64,000 nucleotides of DNA from Acidobacteriota bacterium. GTDB lineage: Bacteria; Acidobacteriota; Vicinamibacteria; Vicinamibacterales; UBA2999. The stretch is from assembly GCA_018000455.1 (NCBI GenBank), contig JAGNJW010000006.1, forward strand, positions 62,001 to 126,000. Direction: 5' to 3'. Below the pieces are notes generated by a model that saw only the letters and a program-made list of their open reading frames with translations, was not told the DNA's origin and made no database searches. The position numbers and the translations under genes are program-made. Positions 50,088 to 59,994 of the stretch are shown here, piece after piece. How positions within the stretch are numbered: the stretch's first letter is position 1; each line of letters starts with the position of its first letter.

Positions 50088-52331
50088 ATGACCACGACAG
50101 CGTCGTCCGAGACACCGGCCGGGTCCGAGCCAGGCACCAGGAAGGCCCCAGCCGTCACCGGCTACGGGTTCGGCACGTTCCAAGGGGTCTACACGCCGAG
50201 CGTCCTCACGATTCTCGGTGTGGTCATGTATCTGCGCCTGCCGTGGGTCGTCGGCAGCGTCGGACTCGGCCGGGCGCTCCTCATCGTCACGCTGTCGGTC
50301 GCGATCACGTTCCTGACCGGACTCTCGATCTCCGCCATGGCGACCAACATGAAGGTCGGCGGCGGTGGCGCGTACTACATGATTTCCAGGACGCTCGGCC
50401 TCGAGGTCGGTGCCGCCGTCGGTCTGCCGCTGTTCCTGGCCCAGGCCTTGGGCATCGCCTTCTACGTGGCCGGCTTCACGGAGATCGTGATCGGCTACTT
50501 CCCCGATCTGGCCCCGGTGACGCTGGGCGCGGCGGCCCTGGTCGTGCTCACGGGCCTGGCCTACTGGTCGGCCGACCTGGCGCTCAAGAGCCAGTTCCTC
50601 ATCCTGGCCCTGCTGATTGCGTCGCTCGGGTCGCTGTTTGCGGGCGGGACGCCCCCCGACGAGCGCGTGCTCGGCGAGGGTCTTGCCGCCCTGCCGTTCT
50701 GGGCCACCTTCGCCGTGTTCTTTCCCGCCGTGACGGGCATCGAAGCCGGGCTCGGCATGTCGGGCGACCTGAAGAACCCGGCGCGGGCCCTGCCCCTCGG
50801 CACGCTGGGGGCCGTCGCGACCGGACTGGCCATCTACCTGACCATCCCCGTGTTCGTCGCCCAGGTGGTGCCCGACCGGAGCACCCTGCTCGGCGATTCG
50901 CTCGTCATCGCCCGCATCGCGAAGTGGCCGACACTCATCGTGCTGGGTATCCTGGGCGCCAGCCTGTCGAGCGCCATGGGCGCGCTGCTCGGCGCGCCGC
51001 GGACGCTGCAGTCGCTGGCCCAGGACGCCATCCTGCCGCGCATGCTCGGGCGCGGGTACGGCGAGGGCAAGGATCCGCGGCTGGCGACCCTCGTCGCCTT
51101 CGTGATTGCGCTCCTCGGCATCCTCCTCGGCGACCTGAACGCCATCGCGCCCGTGCTCTCGATGTTCTTCCTGACCTCGTACGCCGTGTTGAATCTCTCG
51201 GCCGGCCTCGAGGGCCTGATCGGCGGTCCGGCGTGGCGCCCGAGCTTCCATGTGCCGTGGTGGGTGTCGATCCTGGGCTTCGTGGCGTGCGTCGCCGCCA
51301 TGTTGATGATCGACCCCGGGTCCACCTTCGTCGCGCTGCTCGTCACGGTCGCCGTCTACCACTCGGTGCGGCGGCGTAGCCTGAATGCCCAGTGGGGCGA
51401 CGTGCGCTACGGCGCCCTCATCCTGCTGGTGCGGCTGGCCCTCGACGGGCTGTCGCGGCGCCAGCCCCACGCGCGGTCTTGGAATCCCAACGTGCTGGCG
51501 TTGACCGGCGTGCCCACCACGCGCTGGCACCTGGTGGTCATCGCCCGTGCCCTGGCCGGCGAGGCCGGACTCCTGACGGTCGCCACGGTGTTGTCCGAGG
51601 GCCCGAACGGCCGCCACGATCGCATCGATGGCACCAGGAAAGCAATCGAAGGGCACTTGGCGTCGAAGAAGATCTCGGCGCTGGTCAAGGTCGTGACCGA
51701 TGCGGATGTGGTCGAAGGGTTGATGTCCCTGGTCAAGTCCTACGGGTTCGGTCCGCTCACGCCGAACACCGTGGTGCTCGGCAAGTCGGCCACGCCCGAC
51801 GACGCCGAGAGACACGCCGACCTGCTGATGGCGATCCAGCGACGCAAGCTCAACCTGATCGTCGTCCACGAGGGCGAGGATCTGCCGGAGCTGCAGCGGG
51901 CCCGGCGGATCGATCTCTGGTGGCGTGGTCTGCGCGACAATCTCGGGCTGATGCTCGCGCTGGCGTTCCTGCTCAAGAAGCAGCCGGCGTGGGCCGACGC
52001 CGATGTCGTCGTGTGGCAAATCGTCGCGTCCGAGGACGAGGTGGCGCCCACCTCCGACCAGCTTCGGAAAGTCACGACCAGCGCGCGCTTCGACGCCAAG
52101 GTGATGGTGGTGTGCGAACCCGGCCAATCCATGCGGGCCATCCGGCGTCATTCGCGGCAGGCCGACCTGCTGTTCCTCGGCCTGCGCGCGCCCGAGGCCG
52201 ACGAGGACGCCACCAGCTACGCCGCCTACTACGCCAACCTCGTCGCCCAGACGGACGGGTTGCCGCCTACCGTCCTGGTCGGCGCCGGCGAGCCAGTCGA
52301 CCTGCACCGTCTCTTCGTCGGTGGGGCCTGA
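50088..52331 (+). CDS. SLC12-like cation-chloride cotransporter
   Basis: 747 residues. The N-terminal half is an APC-fold transporter of about 12 helices with the cation-chloride-cotransporter signature TPSVLTILGVVMYLRLPWVVG and AMATNMKVGGGGAYYMISR, and ALGAPRTLQSLAQD-like LLGAPRTLQ. The C-terminal 300 residues are soluble, with two USP/Rossmann-like parts (LVKVVTDADVVEGLM; PPTVLVGAGEP). It probably couples K+ and/or Na+ with Cl- movement, in line with an osmoregulatory island. The 164-bp gap before it has a TATTAT box (49982-49987) without a matching -35. Confidence 0.88.
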   Translation: MTTTASSETPAGSEPGTRKAPAVTGYGFGTFQGVYTPSVLTILGVVMYLRLPWVVGSVGLGRALLIVTLSVAITFLTGLSISAMATNMKVGGGGAYYMISRTLGLEVGAAVGLPLFLAQALGIAFYVAGFTEIVIGYFPDLAPVTLGAAALVVLTGLAYWSADLALKSQFLILALLIASLGSLFAGGTPPDERVLGEGLAALPFWATFAVFFPAVTGIEAGLGMSGDLKNPARALPLGTLGAVATGLAIYLTIPVFVAQVVPDRSTLLGDSLVIARIAKWPTLIVLGILGASLSSAMGALLGAPRTLQSLAQDAILPRMLGRGYGEGKDPRLATLVAFVIALLGILLGDLNAIAPVLSMFFLTSYAVLNLSAGLEGLIGGPAWRPSFHVPWWVSILGFVACVAAMLMIDPGSTFVALLVTVAVYHSVRRRSLNAQWGDVRYGALILLVRLALDGLSRRQPHARSWNPNVLALTGVPTTRWHLVVIARALAGEAGLLTVATVLSEGPNGRHDRIDGTRKAIEGHLASKKISALVKVVTDADVVEGLMSLVKSYGFGPLTPNTVVLGKSATPDDAERHADLLMAIQRRKLNLIVVHEGEDLPELQRARRIDLWWRGLRDNLGLMLALAFLLKKQPAWADADVVVWQIVASEDEVAPTSDQLRKVTTSARFDAKVMVVCEPGQSMRAIRRHSRQADLLFLGLRAPEADEDATSYAAYYANLVAQTDGLPPTVLVGAGEPVDLHRLFVGGA

Positions 52332-52456
52332 CAGCCGGTGATGCGACGCTCGCGACCCATCGCCGCCACTGGCGATATCTGGTCAGTGTCCCACGACTCG
52401 CGAAGCGTCCACGGTGGATTTGCCGGTAAACCGGCCGTTCCTCGCCGGATATGCGC

Positions 52457-52472
52457 CGGTACCCGCCTTGCA
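52457..52472 (+). promoter_or_regulatory. Weaker -24/-12-like element at the start of glgB
   Basis: CGGTACCCGCCTTGCA has GG (52458-52459) and GC (52470-52471) 10 nt apart with TTGCA. It would start transcription near 52483. The element lies inside the longest glgB frame, so it is real only if glgB starts at GTG 52484 or later. The rest of the 52332-52450 gap has two small hairpins without T tracts. Confidence 0.3.
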
Positions 52473-52483
52473 CTGGTGAAGGC

Positions 52484-54414
52484 GTGAACAGTACTCCGAG
52501 CCATCAGCCGGCAACCGCGATCAGCTCCTTCGACCTCCACCTCCTCGCCGAGGGCACGCACTACCGCAGCTTCGAAAAGCTCGGCGCCCACGTCGGTGAG
52601 CGTGACGGCGTGGCTGGTGTGAATTTCGCCGTCTGGGCGCCCAACGCATCACAGGTCGATGTCATCGGCGATTTCAACCACTGGCGAGCCGGAGCCACGC
52701 CGCTCCGGATGCGCCCGGAAGCGAGTGTCTGGGAGGCCTTCGTTCCCGGCGTCGGCCCCGGTGAGGCCTACAAGTACCGTATCGAATCGCGCTTCAACGG
52801 CTACGTGGCCGAACGCGCCGACCCCTATGGTTTTGGCGCCGAAGTGCGGCCGAAGACCGCCTCGAAAGTGGTCGACCTCGAGGGCTTCAACTGGACCGAC
52901 GGGGCATGGCTGGACGAGCGCCGGAAACGCGACATGCTGGCCTCGCCGATGTCGATCTACGAACTGCACCTCGGCTCGTGGCGCCGGTCGCCCGACGACG
53001 GCAACCGCTGGCTGACCTATCGGGAGATGGCGCCATTGCTCGCCCGTTACGCGCGCGAGATGGGCTACACGCACGTTGAGCTGCTGCCGGTCACCGAGCA
53101 TCCCTTCGACGGGTCGTGGGGCTACCAGACGGTGGGTTACTACGCCCCGACCAGCCGCTTCGGAACACCACACGACTTCATGTTTCTCGTCGACACGCTG
53201 CACGCGGCCGGCATTGGCGTGCTGCTCGACTGGGTGCCCGCCCACTTCCCGCACGACCCGCACGGGCTCGGGTTCTTCGACGGCACGCACCTCTACGAGC
53301 ACGCCGATCCCCGCCAGGGCCACCATCCCGATTGGGACACGCTGGTCTTCAACTACGGGCGTACCGAGGTCAAGAACTTCCTCATCAGCAACGCGCTGTT
53401 CTGGATCGAGAAGTATCATCTCGACGGCCTGCGCGTGGACGCCGTGGCCTCGATGCTCTACCTCGATTACGGACGACGCGACGGCGCCTGGATCCCGAAC
53501 CAGTTCGGCGGCCGGGAGAACCTGGAGGCCGTGGCCTTCCTGCGCGAGCTGAATACGGTGGTTCACCAGGAGCATCCCGGTGTCATCATGGCGGCCGAGG
53601 AGTCCACGTCGTGGCCGATGGTCTCGCGTCCCACCTATATCGGCGGGCTCGGGTTCGGCGTCAAGTGGAACATGGGCTGGATGCACGACATGCTCGACTA
53701 TCTCTCACTCGATCCGGTCTACCGCAGTCACCACCATCACCGGCTGACGTTCAGCCTGATCTACGCCTTCAGCGAGAACTTCCTGCTGCCGTTCTCGCAC
53801 GATGAGGTCGTGCACGGGAAGCGTTCGATGCTCGAGAAGATGCCGGGCGACGACTGGCAGAAGTTCGCGAACCTCCGGTTGCTCTACGGCTACCAGTACG
53901 GTCATCCCGGGAAGAAGCTGCAGTTCATGGGCGGCGAGTTCGGCCAGCGCAAGGAGTGGAATCACGATGTCAGTCTCGACTGGCATCTGCTGGAGGATCC
54001 GCGGCATGCCGGCCTGCAGCGCTGGGTGCGCGACCTCAATCTTCTCTACCGCGACTCGCCGCCTCTCCATGCCCGCGACTTCGATCCGTCCGGGTTCGAG
54101 TGGATCGACTGCAACGACAACCAGCGCAGCCTCGTCAGCTTCATACGCCGCGGACACGATCCCGACGACGTCATGCTCTTCGCGTGCAACTTCACCCCCG
54201 TGCCGCGCTACGGCGAGCCGGTCGGCGTCCCGGTGGGTGGCGTGTGGCGCGAAGTGCTGAACAGCGACGCCACGGAGTACGGCGGCGGCGGCGTCGGCAA
54301 CGGCGGGCAGGCGACGGCCATCGAGGCGTCGCATCATGGGCGCCCCTACCGGCTCGATCTGGTCGTGCCACCGCTCGGCGTCGTCGTCCTGCGGTCTGGC
54401 GGGGCGCGCCATTC

Positions 54415-54418
<4 letters not shown>
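52484..54418 (+). CDS. glgB: 1,4-alpha-glucan branching enzyme
   Basis: About 644 residues from GTG 52484; ATG 52451 is possible and adds 11 residues, and neither has a good Shine-Dalgarno. The short (single CBM48) type of Glg[22 protein letters not shown] start, CBM48 [20 protein letters not shown], barrel with D319 nucleophile ([10 protein letters not shown]) and E372 acid (MAAEEST), [14 protein letters not shown]. It makes the alpha-1,6 branches of glycogen on GlgE-made chains. The stop overlaps the treS ATG. Confidence 0.95.
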
Positions 54419-56067
<1,649 letters not shown>

Positions 56068-56109
56068 AACCAGCGACGGATCTCCGGCGATTTGCAGGGA
56101 GTGGTGAGT

Positions 56110-57378
56110 GTGGCGGACGACAGTCTGATCCCGGACGACCTGCTCAGGCAGATCATCGGCGTCGGGCAGGTGGACCTGCTCGTCGGCCTGCCCACGCACG
56201 ATCTCGGTGGTGGCGTGGCGGAGGCCGTCCAGGCCGTGCGCGGCTGCTTCCGCACGCACTTCCCCCGGCTGCGTACGGCGTTGCTCAACGTCGACCGCGG
56301 CTCGGGCGATGGCACGCAGGAAGCGGTGCAGCACTGCTGGGACGACGGGGCGCCGGCGGCGGTCGGGTCGAGCGGCCTGCGCACGACCCACTGCATGACC
56401 ACGTCGGCGACCACCTGGGCCGAAGACGAACGGACGACGCGCTGCGTCCTGGCGGCCGGCGACCTGCTGCAGGCGGGCACCGTCGTCGTGCTCGACGCCG
56501 ATGTCGAGGGTCTGACGCCGTCGTGGGTGGCGGCGCTGGCGGCGTCGGTTCGCGACAGTCAGGTGGATCTGGTGGCGCCGGTCTACCAACGCCATGCCGC
56601 CGAGGGGTTGCTTGTCACGCAGCTCGTGCGTCCGCTGGTGCGGGCCGTTTACGGCCGGCACCTGCGCGAACCGCTGCTGGCCGAGTTCGGCTGCTCGGGG
56701 CGCCTGGCGGCCAAGTGCACGCAAGCCGGGTGGGACGCCACCCCCGCGCAACGCGCGACGAACTTCTGGATCACGGGCGAGGCCCTGCGCGGCGGCTTCA
56801 CGGTCAAGCAGGCCGATCTGGGCTCGCGCCGGCTGCGACCGGGCCGCCGGAAAGCAGCACTGTCGGACGTCTTCCGTCAGGTGGTCGGCTCGGCCTTTGC
56901 CACCATCGAAGCGCACGCCGCCCACTGGAGCACCGTTCCGGACCGGGCCGAGGTGCCACTGGTCGGCCCGGCGGCCGCGCCGACCGATCCGGGCCCGCCA
57001 CCCGCCTTCGATGGGGCAGCGCTGGTTGGGTCTTTTGCGCACGACGTCGCGGCGATTGATGAGATCCTGCGACGCATTCTCTCGCCGCGGACGCTGGCCG
57101 CGGTGAGTGCTGGTAGCCGCGACACGCCCCCGCAGTTCACGGCCGAGGTCTGGGCCGCCACGGTCGCAGAGTTCCTGGTGGCCCATCGCCACGGCGTGAT
57201 GCACCGCGATCACATCGCGCAGGCGTTGTTGCCGCTGTACACGGCTCGAAGCGGGGTCTTCCTCCTGGAGCATGGCGACGACACGGCTGAGGCGCTCGAG
57301 GCCGCCAGCGAAGACGTGTGTCGGGCCTTCGAGGGGGTCAGGACGGAAATCTTGGAGCGCTGGCAGCTGCCGGCATGA
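56110..57378 (+). CDS. GT81-like glycosyltransferase (glucosylglycerate-synthase-like)
   Basis: 422 residues from GTG 56110, chosen for the GGGA about 9 nt upstream; TTG 56092 would add 6 residues. A GT-A fold: VGLPTHD near residue 25, NVDRGSGDGT, and the metal motif LDADVEG (about 128-134). Later sections (VYQRHAAEGLL, EFGCSGRLA, WITGEALRGGF) resemble mannosyl-/glucosyl-glycerate and glucosyl-3-phosphoglycerate synthases. It may make a compatible solute such as glucosylglycerate or a primer, which suits the island. The product is inferred, not proven. Confidence 0.7.
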   Translation: MADDSLIPDDLLRQIIGVGQVDLLVGLPTHDLGGGVAEAVQAVRGCFRTHFPRLRTALLNVDRGSGDGTQEAVQHCWDDGAPAAVGSSGLRTTHCMTTSATTWAEDERTTRCVLAAGDLLQAGTVVVLDADVEGLTPSWVAALAASVRDSQVDLVAPVYQRHAAEGLLVTQLVRPLVRAVYGRHLREPLLAEFGCSGRLAAKCTQAGWDATPAQRATNFWITGEALRGGFTVKQADLGSRRLRPGRRKAALSDVFRQVVGSAFATIEAHAAHWSTVPDRAEVPLVGPAAAPTDPGPPPAFDGAALVGSFAHDVAAIDEILRRILSPRTLAAVSAGSRDTPPQFTAEVWAATVAEFLVAHRHGVMHRDHIAQALLPLYTARSGVFLLEHGDDTAEALEAASEDVCRAFEGVRTEILERWQLPA

Positions 57379-58088
57379 GGATGCACATGGGCGAGATGGT
57401 GCTAGAGGCAATTCAACAGGCGAGCACGAACTTCCTGCGCACTGCCGCCGAGCTGGTTCCCCGGGCGGTGGTGACGATCAGCCTCGTCCTCGTCGGGTGG
57501 ATCATCGCGGTGCTGCTCAAGCGCGTGACGCGCCTGGTGCTCACCCGAACCGGCTTCGGGCGTCTCTGTGAGCGCCAGGGCCTGGCGGAAGCGCTGCGCA
57601 ACGCCGACCTGCCGCCCGCCGCGGTGATCCTGTCGTCGCTGGTGTTCTGGGTGGTGTGGATCGGCTTCCTGTTGTCGGGCGTCGACGTGCTCGGATTCTC
57701 GGCGCTTCAGGGCCTGGTGCATGAGTTCGCCCTGTTCGTGCCGCGGCTGCTGGTCGGCCTGGTGATCGTCGTCGTCGGCCTGGTGTTGTCGAACGTGGCC
57801 TGGCGGGCGACGCTGCTCGGGGCCGTCAATGCCAAGCTGCCCTCGCCGCGTGTCTTGGCCGGCACGGTGCGCACGCTCGGACTGATCCTGACGGCGGCCA
57901 TGGCGCTCGACCAGATTGCCGTGGCCCGGACGATCGTGCTCACTGCGTTTGCGATCGCCTTCGGCGCCGTGATGCTCGGTCTGGCGATCGCCTTCGGCGT
58001 TGGCGGCGGCGGCGTGGCCCGCCGCATTCTCGACCATTGGTTCCCAGAGCGCACGGCCCAGCCGCGAGACGATCTGGGGCACGTCTAA
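57375..58088 (+). CDS. Small mechanosensitive-channel-like membrane protein
   Basis: 237 residues; the ATG (57375) overlaps the previous stop. Four or five hydrophobic helices: VTISLVLVGWIIAVLL, ILSSLVFWVVWIGFLLSG, LLVGLVIVVVGLVLSNVAW, TLGLILTAAMALDQ, and a final Ala/Gly-rich helix (FGAVMLGLAIAFGVGG). These resemble the conserved TM-helix repeat of MscS-related proteins but lack the cytosolic beta/cage domain. It could be a channel or a subunit of one. The maltokinase ATG overlaps its TAA by 1 base. Confidence 0.75.
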   Translation: MRMHMGEMVLEAIQQASTNFLRTAAELVPRAVVTISLVLVGWIIAVLLKRVTRLVLTRTGFGRLCERQGLAEALRNADLPPAAVILSSLVFWVVWIGFLLSGVDVLGFSALQGLVHEFALFVPRLLVGLVIVVVGLVLSNVAWRATLLGAVNAKLPSPRVLAGTVRTLGLILTAAMALDQIAVARTIVLTAFAIAFGAVMLGLAIAFGVGGGGVARRILDHWFPERTAQPRDDLGHV

Positions 58089-59575
58089 TGAGCGATAGCG
58101 CCGGCGACCGCGACCGCCTCTCGACCTGGTTCCGTCACGAGCTGCCCGGGCATCTGCCGGCGTGGCTCGCGACCCAGCGCTGGTTCGGCGGCAAGGCGCT
58201 CGCCATCGAGGCGGTCGACGTGCAGGACGTCGTGTGGCTGCCGGCGGCGGCCCGACCGGTGGCATTGGTCGTTGTGAACGTGGCCTATGCGCCGGCTGGA
58301 TCCGGCAGGCACGACCGCTGCACCCTGCTGCTCGGGCTTGATGATGCTGAGACAGACGCCGCGATTGCGCCGGCGCCGAACGGCGGCTACGTCACCGACC
58401 AGGCCGCCGAAGGCGAGCCGGTGCGTGCGCTGCTGGCCGGCTTGCTCGGCGGTACGGCCGCTGTCGGCGTCAACGGCGGCGCGCTCGTCTACGCCGACAC
58501 CACGCCCGATGTGCGGCAGGTGCTGTCGGCGGCGGCGCCGCCGGTTGTCAAACCCGTGGGCGTCGAGCAGAGCAATACCTCGGTCAGGGTCGGCCAGACG
58601 CACGTCTTCAAGCTGTTCCGCCGGCTCGAACCCGGCGAGCACCCGCAGCTCGAAGTGGGACGCTTTCTCGCGCAGGCCGGTTTTCTCGCGGTGCCTCGGC
58701 TCGAAGGATCGCTGGTTTATCGTGGTGCCGACGGGCAGGAGTCGGCGCTTGGCGCGCTCGAAGGCTGGGTCGTCAACGAAGGCGACGGCTGGCGCCACTT
58801 GCTGGCCCGGCTCGACGCCTGCCGCCAGGATGTCCACGTGCGGGCCGATCTCTACGCCGACCTCGTCTCGCTCGGCGAGACGACGGCCGACTTCCACGCG
58901 GCGCTGGCCACTGAGACGCGCCTCGACGCGTTCTCGCCCGAGCCTGTGAGCGCCACCGATGCTGCGCTCTGGCAACAGGACGCCGAGGCCCAGGCCGAGC
59001 GTACCTTTGCACTGCTCGGGCAGCGGCGCTCGACGCTGGCACCCGACAGCGCCAGGCTCGCCGAGACGGTGCTGGCGGCGCGTCACGCCACGGCCTGGCC
59101 GCTTCTTGCCCTCGACGAGGCGACGACCTTCGAGCGCATCCGGATCCACGGCGACTACCATCTCGGGCAGACGCTCAGAATACCTGGCGGGTTCGTGATT
59201 ATCGACTTCGAGGGCGAGCCCTCCAAGCCGCTCATCGCCCGCCGGCAGAAGCAGTGCGCGCTCAAGGACGTGGCCGGGATGCTGCGCTCGCTCGACTACG
59301 CCGCGGCCACCTCCGATCTGGCGGCCGGCGTCGATGTCGCAGAGGCCGCGCCCCCGGCGGCCATGCGGCAGGCGTTCCTCGAGGGGTACTACGCCCAGGC
59401 GGCTCGTCGCGGCGGCAGATTCCTGCCAGCAGTGGCCGAAGCGCGGGATGCCTGGACCGGCCTCTTCGAACTCGAAAAGGCGCTCTACGAGGTCGAGTAC
59501 GAGCTGAACAACCGGCCGGCGTGGGTGCACATCCCGCTCCGGGCTCTCGCCAGACTCCTCGCCGCGGCCGAGTAA
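58088..59575 (+). CDS. mak: Maltokinase
   Basis: 495 residues of the aminoglycoside-phosphotransferase-like fold. It phosphorylates maltose to maltose-1-phosphate with ATP. The N-terminal cap begins WLATQRWFGGKAL, typical of bacterial maltokinases; the catalytic loop is HGDYHLGQ (H354, D356) and the metal site DFEGEPSKP (D373). TreS is separate. This gene completes the TreS-Mak-GlgE route from trehalose to glycogen. It is translationally coupled to the preceding membrane protein. Confidence 0.93.
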   Translation: MSDSAGDRDRLSTWFRHELPGHLPAWLATQRWFGGKALAIEAVDVQDVVWLPAAARPVALVVVNVAYAPAGSGRHDRCTLLLGLDDAETDAAIAPAPNGGYVTDQAAEGEPVRALLAGLLGGTAAVGVNGGALVYADTTPDVRQVLSAAAPPVVKPVGVEQSNTSVRVGQTHVFKLFRRLEPGEHPQLEVGRFLAQAGFLAVPRLEGSLVYRGADGQESALGALEGWVVNEGDGWRHLLARLDACRQDVHVRADLYADLVSLGETTADFHAALATETRLDAFSPEPVSATDAALWQQDAEAQAERTFALLGQRRSTLAPDSARLAETVLAARHATAWPLLALDEATTFERIRIHGDYHLGQTLRIPGGFVIIDFEGEPSKPLIARRQKQCALKDVAGMLRSLDYAAATSDLAAGVDVAEAAPPAAMRQAFLEGYYAQAARRGGRFLPAVAEARDAWTGLFELEKALYEVEYELNNRPAWVHIPLRALARLLAAAE

Positions 59576-59693
59576 CCCTGGTCGCCGGGTCGCGCCGAAC
59601 CAGGCGCCTGGCCAGGTGTCGCCATGGTTCGCGACATATCGTCAACGCCATCGGCCTGCGTCCGTAAACCATTGATTAAACGGGGCATGTTGG

Positions 59694-59709
59694 CGGCATT
59701 GCCATTGCA
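59694..59709 (+). promoter_or_regulatory. Candidate sigma-54 (-24/-12) promoter of the treZ-treY unit
   Basis: CGGCATTGCCATTGCA: GG (59695-59696) and GC (59707-59708) are 10 nt apart with TTGCA intact. The predicted start near 59720 leaves a 20-nt leader containing the AAGGAGGTGA Shine-Dalgarno. It shares CGGCA....CC.TTGCAA with the element before glgX. The rest of the 164-bp gap shows nothing. Confidence 0.5.
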
Positions 59710-59739
59710 ACGTCCTGGCATATCCGAAGGAGGTGAAGG

Positions 59740-59994
59740 ATGCCCACACTCAGTAGCCGCCGATTCACGGCCGACCCGCTGATCCCGCTGCCGCCCGATG
59801 CGATTGCCAGGCCGGCGATCGCACGCGTGCGGTCGGAGTTCCTCGAGATGCCTAGCCTGGCCTTGACGACCGACCAGGCCCGCCGCCTGTTCGGCATGCC
59901 GTCGCGTCTCTGTGAACATGTGCTCGACCAGTTGGTGGTCGAGGGGTTCCTGCGGCTTCGCCGCGGTGCCTACACGGTCGTTGGTCAGGCATGA
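59740..59994 (+). CDS. Small winged-helix-like protein
   Basis: 84 residues behind a perfect anti-16S Shine-Dalgarno (AAGGAGGTGA at 59727-59736, 3 nt from ATG). The C-terminal half (LTTDQARRLFGMPSRLCEHVLDQLVVEGFLRLRRGAYTV) has helix-turn-helix-wing order like small winged-helix domains. I recall similar short proteins in acidobacterial genomes. It may regulate the trehalose genes or modify a neighbour; function unknown. The treZ ATG overlaps its stop, so both are made together. Confidence 0.75.
   Translation: MPTLSSRRFTADPLIPLPPDAIARPAIARVRSEFLEMPSLALTTDQARRLFGMPSRLCEHVLDQLVVEGFLRLRRGAYTVVGQA

Noticed and set aside
50061..52307. 748-codon open frame on the minus strand across the cation-chloride cotransporter
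   Set aside because: Shadow of the transporter gene; Gln/His/Arg/Gly-rich low-complexity product.
52360..52440. Two small hairpins (ATCGCC...GGCGAT and GCCGG-TAAA-CCGGC) as a terminator before glgB
   Set aside because: Stems of 5-6 bp without T tracts; too weak to call in GC-rich DNA.
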